Positions 7,674 through 15,427 of a DNA stretch of 19,963 nucleotides are shown here, piece after piece. Under the pieces are notes generated by a model that saw only the letters and a list, made by a program, of their open reading frames with translations, made no database searches and was not told where the DNA came from. This DNA is from Actinomycetes bacterium. Lineage in GTDB: Bacteria; Actinomycetota; CALGFH01. Each line of letters starts with the position of its first letter. Within the stretch, counting starts at the first letter, position 1. The stretch is taken from positions 1-19,963 of the forward strand of contig JASLBL010000412.1 of assembly GCA_030146615.1 (NCBI GenBank), given 5' to 3'. A program made the position numbers and the translations under genes.

Positions 7674-7886
7674 GTGACACGGCGCCAGGGACGGGCCAGC
7701 ATCGCCGCCAAGCTCGTCATGGCCGCCTCGTTCCTGAACAGCCTGGCCGTCACCCTGCCGGCCGTCGCCATCCCGGTCGTGATCGCCGGCACGGCCGCCT
7801 ACGCCTTCACCTTCCTCGAGTTCCCCGGCCGCGACCTGCAGCGCTCCATCATCCGGGGCCGGGCCGCCGGGTCGGTCAACGGGTGA
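7674..7886 (+). CDS. Small membrane protein, unrecognised
   Basis: A 70-residue reading frame from a GTG 9 bases after rmlD. Nearly every codon ends in G or C, like its neighbours, which argues for real coding. It has a basic N-terminus (TRRQGRASIAAK), a long hydrophobic stretch at about 15-47 that could form one long or two short membrane helices, then a charged tail (FPGRDLQRSIIRGRAAG). I do not recognise the family. There is no clear Shine-Dalgarno, so translation may depend on coupling to rmlD; an internal ATG at 7719 is an alternative start but would cut into the hydrophobic stretch. Its place between rhamnose genes and wall enzymes suggests an envelope role, which is inference only. Confidence 0.55.
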   Translation: MTRRQGRASIAAKLVMAASFLNSLAVTLPAVAIPVVIAGTAAYAFTFLEFPGRDLQRSIIRGRAAGSVNG

Positions 7887-7930
7887 GCCGCCAGCGGGGG
7901 TCGCTCTGCTCAAGCCGTTCCCCGGGGGCG

Positions 7931-7970
7931 CCGACCTCTCCAAGGGACGCCGTCGCCGCCGGGAGGTCGG
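7931..7970 (+). promoter_or_regulatory. Stem-loop enclosing the ribosome binding site of the SpoIID-domain gene
   Basis: CCGACCTC (7931-7938) and GAGGTCGG (7963-7970) are perfect inverted repeats. With a G-U and a C-G pair the stem reaches 10 bp around a 20-base loop. The 3' arm contains the GGAGG Shine-Dalgarno (7962-7966) and ends one base before the ATG at 7972. Folding would hide the ribosome binding site. In GC-rich DNA such repeats also arise by chance. Confidence 0.4.
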
Positions 7971-7971
7971 G

Positions 7972-9288
7972 ATGCTCGTGAGCCGTCGGGTTCGAACGGT
8001 CGCCGCGGTAGGGGCGCTGGCCGTCGCCATGGGGGTGCTCGGTGGCCCGGCCGACCCGCCCGCCCAGGCGGCCCCGCGGACCTTCACGATCGTCGGCGGC
8101 GGCTGGGGCCACGGCATCGGCATGAGCCAGTACGGCGCCCACGGCATGGCCCTGCGCGGGGCCAGCGCCGGGCGGATCATCTCCTACTACTACGGCGGCG
8201 CCCAGGCCAGGCCGGCCACCCTGCCGGCCACCATCCGGGTCGGGCTCCTCCAGGCCGACCGCGACCCCAGCACCGGCCGCCGCCTCGGCCAGGTCCTGGT
8301 CAAGGGGATCGAGGTCCCCGGCAAGGGGGGCAGCGGCCGGTTCTCGGTGTCGGGCGTGACCCGGGGCGGGCGGACGGTCCGGCGGGGCCTCAGCGGCCAC
8401 ACCACCTTCTCGATCCGGCCCGAGTCGGGCGGCACCTCGGTGTTCGACCCGTCGCGGCGGCGCGTGTTCGGGCCGACCAGGGCCGGCACCGGGGTGGTGG
8501 TGCGGTTCGAGACCGCCCTGCCCCCGGCCCGGCTGTCGCTGCCCCAGACCGGCCGGCAGCTGCGGTGGGGTCGCCTGGACGTCCACCTGGTCCGCGACAA
8601 CCGGGGTGTGACCCGCCCGCGGGCGGTGGCCGTGATCCCCTTCAACCGCTACCTGCGGGGGCTGGCCGAGGTGCCGGGGTCGTTCGCCAACGAGGCCCTG
8701 CGGGCCCAGGCGATCGCCGCCCGCAGCTTCGCCCTGGTCGCCGTCCGGACCCGGAGCCAGCACTGGGGGTACGGCCGCTGGGACGGCTGCGACTGCGCCG
8801 TCTACGCCACCGTGCGCGACCAGAACTACGCCGGCTACGCCAAGGAGCAGGGCTACTGGGGATCACGGTGGGTCGCGGCCGTCCGCGGCACCGGCGCCCA
8901 GGTCGTGCGCTACGGCTCCCGGGTCGTGCAGGCCTTCTACTCGTCGTCCTCGGGCGGCCACACCTCCAGCAACGCCCAGTGGGGGAGCAGCCCGCTGCCG
9001 TGGTTCCCGAGCCGCTCCGACGACCCCTACGACCGGGGCGGCGGCGCCCACCGCAACCCGAACTTCCGCTGGAAGAAGACGGTGTCGGCGGCCTCCCTGG
9101 GCGCCAGGCTCGGGATCGGCACCGCCACCAGGGTCCGCGAGACCAAGCTGCCCTCCTGGGGCGGCCGCGTCTCCCGCGTCACCGTCGAGGGCATCAAGGC
9201 CGGCCGACGCACCAGCGCCACCGTCACCGGAACCTGGTTCCGCAAGGCCTACGGTCTCAAATCGACCAAGTTCCATATTTCTCCCTAG
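7972..9288 (+). CDS. Secreted SpoIID/LytB-domain protein
   Basis: The 438-residue protein has a basic N-terminus, a hydrophobic core (about 9-24) and a likely signal-peptidase site near AQA-A (31-34), so it should be exported. The mature part starts with GGGWGHGIGMSQYGA (42-56), a signature of SpoIID-type proteins. The core SpoIID domain carries FNRYLRGLAEVPGSF (catalytic-type Glu about 233), ALRAQAIAARSFAL (242-255) and the FYSSSSGGHT motif (322-331). SpoIID itself is a lytic transglycosylase acting on stem-peptide-free glycan strands in Bacillus sporulation. Here no sporulation genes are nearby, so a general wall role beside the amidase is more likely. GGAGG lies 5 bases before the ATG; GTG 7978 is a possible alternative start. 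A Cys pair (DGCDC, 271-275) could form a disulfide. Confidence 0.9.
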   Translation: MLVSRRVRTVAAVGALAVAMGVLGGPADPPAQAAPRTFTIVGGGWGHGIGMSQYGAHGMALRGASAGRIISYYYGGAQARPATLPATIRVGLLQADRDPSTGRRLGQVLVKGIEVPGKGGSGRFSVSGVTRGGRTVRRGLSGHTTFSIRPESGGTSVFDPSRRRVFGPTRAGTGVVVRFETALPPARLSLPQTGRQLRWGRLDVHLVRDNRGVTRPRAVAVIPFNRYLRGLAEVPGSFANEALRAQAIAARSFALVAVRTRSQHWGYGRWDGCDCAVYATVRDQNYAGYAKEQGYWGSRWVAAVRGTGAQVVRYGSRVVQAFYSSSSGGHTSSNAQWGSSPLPWFPSRSDDPYDRGGGAHRNPNFRWKKTVSAASLGARLGIGTATRVRETKLPSWGGRVSRVTVEGIKAGRRTSATVTGTWFRKAYGLKSTKFHISP

Positions 9289-9363
9289 GGGAAAGCGCTT
9301 CAGGTCGCCCGGCGATCGGCCGATTCCCATCCGGTACACCGCCGCATCCGCTGGAGGAAGCTC

Positions 9364-11664
9364 GTGCTGTTCCGGTCCCTGCGCTCGCTGACCGGCCGTG
9401 CCCTGGCCGCCGGCGCCGCCTCCGCCGTCGCCCTGACCCTCTTCAACGCCGCCCAGCCGACCCTCACCAGCCACGAGGTCCACCCCGGCACCCTCAACAA
9501 CGTCAAGATCACCCTGACCCCAGCCCCCGCGCCGACGGCGGGTCCGGCCCCCACGGCGGGTCCGGCGAGGACTGCCGGCGGGGCCGGGTCATTGGAGCGC
9601 GTCCCCGCCACCCCGGCCACCAAGGGCGCCGGGAGCCGGCTCCAGTCGGCGCCGGTGGACGTGGGCAAGGCCCGGTTCGTGGGGTTCTCCTGGCCGGACC
9701 CGGACGGGAAGACCGAGGACGGGCTGGTCTGGATGCGGTCGCGGGACAAGGGCGGCTGGTCGGCCTGGCGGGAGGTCGAGCAGGCCGGCGACGGCCCTGA
9801 CGCGAACAGCAGCGAGTACAAGTCCGGGCGGGCCTACAGCAACGGGCAGTGGCTGGACGCCGGCACGGCCGAGGTCCAGGTCCGAGTCGACCCGCCGTCC
9901 GCGGCCGGCGCCGAGGCCGGCGCCGAGACCGGGCAGGCGGCGACCGCGACCCCAGCTGTTCCGGCGAGCGGGCTGGAGGCCCACCTGATCACGCCGGACC
10001 TGACGGCGACCCCGGGGACCGAGGGGCCGCGGGCCGGGGTGGCGACCGCCGCCACCGCTCGGCCGCGGATCATCAGCCGGCGGGCCTGGGGCGCCAACGA
10101 GTCCATCCGCCGGGCCAGCCCCGACTACAGCGACACCGTCAAGGCCGCCTTCGTCCACCACACCGTGCAGAGCAACAGCTACTCGCCCTCGGAGAGCGCC
10201 GCCCTGGTCAGGTCCGACTACCTGTACCACGTGCGCACCAGGGGCTGGAACGACATCGGCTACAACTTCCTGGTCGACCGCTACGGCCGGGTGTTCGAGG
10301 GCCGCTACGGCGGTGTCACCCGGGCCGTGCTCGGCGCCCACGCCGGCGGCTTCAACACCAACACCACCGGGGTCGCCCTGCTCGGGACCTTCACCACCGC
10401 CCGGCCGACCGGCCCCATGCTGGCCGGCCTGGAGCGGCTGCTGGCCTGGAAGCTCGACCTGACCCACGTCGACCCGCGCGGCCGCACCGTGCTCCGCAGC
10501 GCCGGCGGGGCCAACACCCGCTACCCGGCCGGGCGCCGGGTGGTCGTCAACACCATCCTCGGCCACCGCTCGACCTCCTACACGACCTGCCCAGGCGACC
10601 CCACCATCGCCCGGCTGAACGCGATCCGCGCGGCCGTCTCCCGGATCGGGCGGCCCAAGATCTACGGCGGGTACGCCACCGCCTCGCTGATCAACCCCGA
10701 GCGCGGCGGCTACGCCGGCGTGCACGCCCGGTTCAGCTCGGTGGTGCGCTGGCGGGTCACCGTCGCCGGGTCCAACGGGGCGAGGGTTCGTTCCTTCAGC
10801 GGCCAGGGGTCCTCGGCCAAGGTCCGCTGGAACGGCCGCCTCAGCAACGGCCAGCTGGCCCCGCAGGGATGGGCGACCATCACCGTGACCGCGTCCGCCG
10901 GCGGCCGCTCGGCCCGGCCGGTGGTCAGCCGGGTGTTCGTCAACCGGGCCGTGGCACCGGCCGGGACCAGCACCGGCGGGTTCCTGGCCGGCGCCTGGCG
11001 GGTCAGCAACGCCAACGCCGAGCAGCTCTCCACCTCGGCCCGGGTGTTCACCAGCTACCGTTGGGGCCGGAAGGGCGACATCCCGGTGGTGGGGGACTGG
11101 GACGGCGACGGCACCCAGACCGTCGGCGTGGTCCGGCCGAGTGCGGCCCGCAACAGCAACCACCTCCTGCTGCGCAACTCCGACAACAGCGTGCTCGACC
11201 TCTGGTACGGCCGCCACGGCGACCGGCTGGTGGTCGGGGACTGGGACGCCAACGGCACCTGGACCCCGGCGGCCGTCCGGGCCGGGGTGTGGTCGATCCG
11301 CAACAGCAACTCCAGCGGACCGGCCGACACGACCGTCACCTTCGGCGGCGCCGGCGACAACTACCTGGCCGGCGACTGGGACGGCGACGGCGACTTCACC
11401 CCCGGGGTCCAGCGCAAGGGCACCTTCTGGCTCCGCAACACCGGCGGCAGCGGCCCGTCGGAGGTCCGCGTCCGCTTCGGCCGCCCCAGCGACCTCGGCT
11501 TCGCCGGCGACTGGAACGGCAACGGCACCTGGACCCCGGGCATCCTCCGCTCCGGCACCCGCTGGTACCTCAAGGACTCCTTCACCGGCACCGCCGCCAA
11601 GGTCGCCTTCAAGAAGCAGACCCCCGGCCGCCCGGTGGTCGGCGACTGGGACAACCGCCCCTAA
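9364..11664 (+). CDS. Secreted N-acetylmuramoyl-L-alanine amidase (PGRP/Amidase_2 type) with C-terminal GDWD repeats
   Basis: The 766-residue protein has an N-terminal signal-like segment (about 12-30), a Pro/Ala/Thr-rich linker with a PAPTAGPAPTAGPARTAGG repeat (55-73) and a poorly characterised domain (about 95-175). The zinc amidase domain (about 235-425) would cut the bond between N-acetylmuramic acid and the stem peptide. It starts IISRRAWGA, and has FVHHT (His265/266), IGYNFLVDRYG (Tyr300), GHRSTSYTTCPGD (His401, Cys409) as predicted zinc and catalytic residues. A FlgD-like Ig segment (about 460-530; VRWNGRLSNGQLAPQGW) follows. The C-terminus has four repeats of about 46 residues plus a truncated fifth, each opening GDWD or GDWN (577, 625, 670, 716, 760), perhaps a beta-propeller-like or wall-binding region. 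GGAGGA lies 5 bases before the GTG start. Its stop overlaps that of the convergent LCP gene by 4 bases. Confidence 0.93.
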   Translation: MLFRSLRSLTGRALAAGAASAVALTLFNAAQPTLTSHEVHPGTLNNVKITLTPAPAPTAGPAPTAGPARTAGGAGSLERVPATPATKGAGSRLQSAPVDVGKARFVGFSWPDPDGKTEDGLVWMRSRDKGGWSAWREVEQAGDGPDANSSEYKSGRAYSNGQWLDAGTAEVQVRVDPPSAAGAEAGAETGQAATATPAVPASGLEAHLITPDLTATPGTEGPRAGVATAATARPRIISRRAWGANESIRRASPDYSDTVKAAFVHHTVQSNSYSPSESAALVRSDYLYHVRTRGWNDIGYNFLVDRYGRVFEGRYGGVTRAVLGAHAGGFNTNTTGVALLGTFTTARPTGPMLAGLERLLAWKLDLTHVDPRGRTVLRSAGGANTRYPAGRRVVVNTILGHRSTSYTTCPGDPTIARLNAIRAAVSRIGRPKIYGGYATASLINPERGGYAGVHARFSSVVRWRVTVAGSNGARVRSFSGQGSSAKVRWNGRLSNGQLAPQGWATITVTASAGGRSARPVVSRVFVNRAVAPAGTSTGGFLAGAWRVSNANAEQLSTSARVFTSYRWGRKGDIPVVGDWDGDGTQTVGVVRPSAARNSNHLLLRNSDNSVLDLWYGRHGDRLVVGDWDANGTWTPAAVRAGVWSIRNSNSSGPADTTVTFGGAGDNYLAGDWDGDGDFTPGVQRKGTFWLRNTGGSGPSEVRVRFGRPSDLGFAGDWNGNGTWTPGILRSGTRWYLKDSFTGTAAKVAFKKQTPGRPVVGDWDNRP
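11092..11661 (+). repeat. Repeats of about 46 residues (GDWD/GDWN units) in the amidase C-terminus
   Basis: Five units begin GDWDGDGT, GDWDANGT, GDWDGDGD, GDWNGNGT and GDWDNRP, spaced 48, 45, 46 and 44 residues apart. Each full unit then has a TPGV-like turn and a W-x-(I/L)-R-N strand. The Asp/Asn-rich loop resembles FG-GAP/VCBS-type calcium loops. The last unit is cut off by the stop codon. Confidence 0.8.
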
Positions 11665-12845
11665 CGGCCCTGGTCGACCAGGTTGTCGACCGGCTGGTCC
11701 TGCTGAAGGGCCTCGAACAGGGCGATCGCTCGCTGGCGGTCCCACTGGACGACCGAGCCGGCGCCACCGATGGTGGCGGTGCCGGCGACGGGGACGGTGG
11801 TGGAGATACCGCCGCCGCCGCTGATATCGCGCATGGCGAAGGGGAACCGGACCAGGTTCCAGACGTGGGCGGCCTGGTCGACGGCGACCGCTTCGGTGCC
11901 CCTGAGCAGCAGGGGGACGCCGCGGAAGGGGTTGAGGACCGTCGCCGGGCTGGTCGACCTCTTGATCAGGGAGCCGAGGAACTCCTGCTGGCGTTCGACC
12001 CGGTCGAGGTCGCCGCGACCGCCGGCCCGGGTGCGGACATAGGCCAGGGCCTGCTTGCTGCCGACGACCTGGCAGCCGGCCTTGACGTTGAGGCCGGCCA
12101 TGGGGTCGCGCATGGCCCGGTCGGGGCAGATCTGGACCCCGCCGACGGCGTCGACCACGCTGGCGAAGCCGTCGAACCCGACCTCCATGTAGCGGTCGAG
12201 GCGGATGCCGGTGACCTGCTCGACGGTGCGGGCGAGCAGCTGGGGGCCGCCGAAGGCGTAGGCCGCGTTCAGCTTGTTGCGGCCCCGGCCCGGGATCGGC
12301 ACGTACGAGTCGCGGGGCAGGCTGACCAGGACCGGTTTGCCGGTGCCGCGGGGGATGTGCAGCAGCATCATGGTGTCGGCCCGCCGGCCGGCGGCCTGGC
12401 CGGTGCCGAGCTCCCGGCGGCGGGCCTCGTCGAGGCCCTGGCGGCTGTCGGACCCGACGATCAGCCAGTCGGCCCCCGGGGTGGCGGCCGGGCGGCCCTC
12501 GTAGTCGGGGAGGGCGTCGACCCGGTTGAGCCTCGAGTCGACCCAGACCCCCAGCCCGACCAGCAGCAGGACCAGGACCAGCAGGGTCACGCCGAGGCGG
12601 CGTCCCCAGCGGCGGGGGCGCCGGGCCCTCGGGGGACGGCCACCGCCGCCGCCCGGGTCCCGGGGCGGCCGCTGGCGCTGCTCGCGGGGGCGGACGTCGC
12701 GGACGTCGAGCCTCGGCGGCGACCCCTGGCGCATGCCGCGGGGCCGGACGCTCCAGCCCGGGGGCAGCGGCTTCTGGGGCCGCTGACCCGCCGTGGCGGC
12801 TCGACCCCGACGGTCGCCGGCACCCTCGTCGGACCAGCCGCTCAT
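11661..12845 (-). CDS. LytR-CpsA-Psr (LCP) family protein, without LytR_C domain
   Basis: The 394-residue protein has a long basic, Pro/Arg/Gly-rich cytoplasmic tail (1-82), one membrane helix (about 83-102) and an LCP domain (about 124-298). Motifs are LIVGSDSRQG (128-137), RRADTMMLLHIP, VSLPRDSYVPIPGRGRNKLN (174-193), AYAFGGPQLLARTVEQVTG and VRTRAGGRGDLDRVERQQEF (270-289). Cys240 and Cys258 match the Cys pair of the other LCP protein here. The LytR_C domain seen in that paralogue is missing. The start ATG 12845 has AGGAGG (12855-12860) 9 bases upstream, which is why it is preferred over earlier in-frame codons. It diverges from the polysaccharide export operon, so it is a candidate to ligate that polymer. 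The substrate assignment is inference. Confidence 0.93.
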   Translation of the reverse strand: MSGWSDEGAGDRRGRAATAGQRPQKPLPPGWSVRPRGMRQGSPPRLDVRDVRPREQRQRPPRDPGGGGGRPPRARRPRRWGRRLGVTLLVLVLLLVGLGVWVDSRLNRVDALPDYEGRPAATPGADWLIVGSDSRQGLDEARRRELGTGQAAGRRADTMMLLHIPRGTGKPVLVSLPRDSYVPIPGRGRNKLNAAYAFGGPQLLARTVEQVTGIRLDRYMEVGFDGFASVVDAVGGVQICPDRAMRDPMAGLNVKAGCQVVGSKQALAYVRTRAGGRGDLDRVERQQEFLGSLIKRSTSPATVLNPFRGVPLLLRGTEAVAVDQAAHVWNLVRFPFAMRDISGGGGISTTVPVAGTATIGGAGSVVQWDRQRAIALFEALQQDQPVDNLVDQGR

Positions 12846-12993
12846 CGCTTTGGACCTCCTCGTGGCTTCCACCCGCCAAGCATAGATCCCCGCCACCGGC
12901 CCGTTGCCATGTCGTGGCCGGGTCGTGAGCCGGCGTCGTAGAGTGCCAGCGCAGGCGTCATCAGAACGCCCAGGCCCGGCGGAGGTCGGCACG
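12846..12993. promoter_or_regulatory. Divergent intergenic region between LCP gene and polysaccharide operon
   Basis: This 148-base gap is the longest in the window and must drive both directions. On the minus strand TATGCT (12879-12884) is a reasonable -10 for the LCP gene, without a clear -35. On the plus strand TAGAGT (12939-12944) fits TANNNT, also without a clear -35. Three near-direct repeats GTCGTG/GTCGTG/GTCGTA start at 12911, 12922 and 12935 and could be an operator. GGAGG (12981-12985) is the ribosome binding site of the first operon gene, 8 bases from its GTG. Confidence 0.4.
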
Positions 12994-13836
12994 GTGACCC
13001 GGTTGGAGAGCGACTACTACTCGTACATGGACTTCGACCCCGAGCACACGCGCGAGGTCCTGCGCCACTACGTGCCCATGTTCGAGGACAAGAGCCCCGT
13101 GCTGGAACTCGGCTGCGGCCGAGGCGAGTTCCTCGGCCTGCTGGACGAGAAGGGCATCAAGGCCGAGGGGGTCGACTCGGACGATGGCATGGTCGAGGCC
13201 GCCCGGACCAAGGGCCTGGACGTGGTCGGAGGCGACGCCATCGCCTTCCTCAACGCCGAACCCGCCCCCGGGCCCTACCAGGGAGTGTTCTGCGCCCACT
13301 TCGTCGAGCACCTCACCCCCGACCAGGTCCGCGAGCTGCTCGCCGGGGTCCGGCGGGTGCTCGCCCCCGGCGGCCGGTTCGTGGCCGTGACCCCGAACCC
13401 GGCCTGCTACGCCGTCCTCAGTCACGACTTCTGGCGCGACCCGACCCACGTCCGCTTCTACGACCTGCCCCTGCTCGAGTTCCTCTGCCGCCAGGCCGGC
13501 CTGGCGGTCGAGACCACTGGCACCAACCCGGCCAACCACCCGGGCCCGCCGCCGGAGTACCTTGGACCCGAGCCGGTCGTCCACCCGCCCCTTGACGACC
13601 TGGTCCAGCAGGCCATGGGCAAGCTCCGGGCCAGCCTCGACCACCGCGACCGCCGGGGCCGGGTCACCGACCACCACGACCCGGACTGGGCGTACGAGCT
13701 GGCCCACGTGGTCAAGGTGCTGGCCGGCCGGCTCCAGGAGACGACCGAGGCCCTCCGGGAGGTCCGCAGGGCCCACGACAAGCTGGTGTGGGGGCTGTAC
13801 CAGAGCAACGAGACCTACGTCGTCGCCCGGGGCTGA
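12994..13836 (+). CDS. Class I SAM methyltransferase of the O-antigen cluster type
   Basis: The 280-residue protein has motif I VLELGCGRGEFLGLL (36-50), the acidic GVDSDDGMV (59-67), FVEHLTPDQV (103-112), LAPGGRFVAVTPNP (123-136) and FWRDPTHVRFYDLPLLEFL (146-164). The CGRGEFL, EHL, TPNP and DPTHVR set is typical of methyltransferases in O-antigen and capsule clusters, including chain-terminating types. After the catalytic domain a charged helical tail (about 233-275; HVVKVLAGRLQETTEALREV) could form a coiled coil. The GTG start at 12994 has GGAGG 8 bases upstream. It is first in a same-strand operon containing glycosyltransferases and a Wzm/Wzt exporter, which suggests it methylates the exported glycan. 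The methylated position is unknown. Confidence 0.9.
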   Translation: MTRLESDYYSYMDFDPEHTREVLRHYVPMFEDKSPVLELGCGRGEFLGLLDEKGIKAEGVDSDDGMVEAARTKGLDVVGGDAIAFLNAEPAPGPYQGVFCAHFVEHLTPDQVRELLAGVRRVLAPGGRFVAVTPNPACYAVLSHDFWRDPTHVRFYDLPLLEFLCRQAGLAVETTGTNPANHPGPPPEYLGPEPVVHPPLDDLVQQAMGKLRASLDHRDRRGRVTDHHDPDWAYELAHVVKVLAGRLQETTEALREVRRAHDKLVWGLYQSNETYVVARG

Positions 13837-13871
13837 CCCTGGGCCCGGAGAAGCTGGGGAGCTATCGCGTT

Positions 13872-15416
13872 TTGAAGGTGGCGGTCTACAACCGGTTCCT
13901 GCAGTCCATGGGTGGGGGAGAGCGCCACAGCAGCATGCTCGCCCAGGTCCTGGCCGACGAGGGCCACGAGGTCGACCTGGTCGGCCACAAGGACGTCGGC
14001 AAGGAGATCCTGGCCGACCACCTCGGCCTCAACCTGGGCAAGGTCAACCTCCGGATCGTCCCCGAGCGGGGCGAGCCGCAGGTGGCCCGCCTGTCGGCCG
14101 AGTACGAGCTGTTCATCAACGCCTCCTACATGAGCCGGGTCAAGGCCCAGGCCGCCCGCAACCTGTATCTCTGCTACTTCCCGACCCCCTTCGACCACGA
14201 CCTGGCCGGCTGGCAGCGGCGCCTGGTCCGGCTCCTCGGCCGCCACGTCCGCGAGGCCAAGCCGGGGGTGGTCGAGTGGGGGCTGGGCTGGTTCCCGCCC
14301 GAGGGGGGCCGGCGCCGGACCTGGGTCTGGACCAGCGGCCGGGCCGGGCTCCAGCTGGCCGGCGGGCTGGCCAAGCGGGTGGTGTTCGACCTGGGCCGCC
14401 CGGGCGCCCCCGGCCCGGCCGAGGTCGTGATCAGCCACGAGGGCGGCGCCGAGCTGGCCCGGCTGGAGGCCTCGCCGGCCGGCTTCCGCCGCCACGAGCT
14501 CGACCTGCCCCCGAGCGACCGCGACCGCGAGATCGTCTTCGACAGCGACACCTTCGTGCCCGGGGCCGGCGACGACCGGACCCTGGGGGTGGCGGTGAGC
14601 CGGCTGCACATGGCCGACGCGACCTGGGAGCCGCGCCGCTGGGCCGGCGAGCGCTTCCCGTGGCTGCTGCGCGACCCCAGCGACCTCGAGTTCCTCGGCC
14701 ACTACGAGCGGGTGCTGGCCAACTCCCAGTACACCCGGACCTGGATCCGGCGGCTCTGGGGGGTCGACTCGGACGTGCTGTTCCCGCCCATCAGGACCAG
14801 GGACCTCAAGCCTGGCCCCAAGGCCAGGCGGATCCTGACCGTGGGCCGGTTCATCGCCCCCGGCTTCGGCCACTCCAAGAAGCAGCTCGAGCAGGTCCAG
14901 GCGTTCGGCCAGATGGTCGGGGGCGGCGGGCTGGACGGCTGGGAGCTGCACCTGGTCGGCGGCTGCGAGCCGGCCCACCGGCCCTATCTGGCCGAGGTCG
15001 AGCGGGCCGCCGCCGGCCTGCCCGTCCACATCCACGCCAACGCCCCCCGGGCCCTGGTCGAGGACCTGTTCGCCACCAGCTCGGTCTTCTGGGTGGCCAC
15101 CGGGCTGGGCGAGGACGAGGAGGCCGCCCCCTGGGTGTTCGAGCACTTCGGCATCACCACCGTCGAGGCGATGGCCGCCGGCTGCGTCCCGGTGGTGATC
15201 GACAAGGCCGGCCAGCGCGAGATCGTCCGCCACGGCACCGACGGCTACCGCTGGACGTCCCTGGCCGAGCTGGAGGCCCTGACCCGCATGGTCGTCCGCG
15301 ACGAGGCCCTGCGGGCCCGCCTGGCGGCCAGCGCCGTGGAGCGGGCCGAGACCTTCTCCGAGGAGGCGTTCGCCACCCGATGGCGGGAGATCGCCGCCGA
15401 CCTCGGCATCCGCTAG
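13872..15416 (+). CDS. GT4-type glycosyltransferase with inserted beta-rich module
   Basis: The 514-residue GT-B enzyme starts KVAVYNRFLQSMGGGERHS, a typical GT4 donor/acceptor loop. Later come NLYLCYFPTPFDHD, YERVLANSQYTRTWIRRLWG (278-297), ILTVGRFIAPGFGHSKKQLE (321-340) and the sugar-nucleotide site FEHFGITTVEAMAAG (423-437) with the usual E-x7-E pattern. Residues about 140-247 interrupt the N-terminal half with a beta-rich stretch containing FPPEGGRRRTWVWTSGRAGL and FVPGAGDDRTLGVAVSR, absent from ordinary GT4 enzymes. A TTG at 13872 is chosen as start: GGGGAG lies 10 bases upstream and the conserved beta strand begins at once. GTG 13788 would overlap the upstream gene. Donor and acceptor are not readable; a chain-building role in the envelope polysaccharide is inferred from the operon. 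Confidence 0.88.
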   Translation: MKVAVYNRFLQSMGGGERHSSMLAQVLADEGHEVDLVGHKDVGKEILADHLGLNLGKVNLRIVPERGEPQVARLSAEYELFINASYMSRVKAQAARNLYLCYFPTPFDHDLAGWQRRLVRLLGRHVREAKPGVVEWGLGWFPPEGGRRRTWVWTSGRAGLQLAGGLAKRVVFDLGRPGAPGPAEVVISHEGGAELARLEASPAGFRRHELDLPPSDRDREIVFDSDTFVPGAGDDRTLGVAVSRLHMADATWEPRRWAGERFPWLLRDPSDLEFLGHYERVLANSQYTRTWIRRLWGVDSDVLFPPIRTRDLKPGPKARRILTVGRFIAPGFGHSKKQLEQVQAFGQMVGGGGLDGWELHLVGGCEPAHRPYLAEVERAAAGLPVHIHANAPRALVEDLFATSSVFWVATGLGEDEEAAPWVFEHFGITTVEAMAAGCVPVVIDKAGQREIVRHGTDGYRWTSLAELEALTRMVVRDEALRARLAASAVERAETFSEEAFATRWREIAADLGIR

Positions 15417-15427
15417 GGCGGCCCCAG

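Noticed and set aside
7972..9288. SpoIID domain as evidence for endospore formation
   Set aside because: Secreted SpoIID/LytB-domain proteins are widespread in non-sporulating actinobacteria, and no other sporulation gene is in the window.
9283..9300. Palindromes CCCTAGGG and AAGCGCTT just after the SpoIID-domain gene as a terminator
   Set aside because: The stems are only 4 bp per arm with no loop and no T tract, so they do not make a credible intrinsic terminator.
9589..12941. Very long open frames (about 1,030 and 1,096 codons) covering the amidase and second LCP genes in other frames
   Set aside because: Stop codons are rare in DNA this G+C-rich. The translations are low-complexity Arg/Pro/Gly/Ala-rich or His/Val/Gly-rich and show no family motifs, while the overlapping frames encode clear enzymes.
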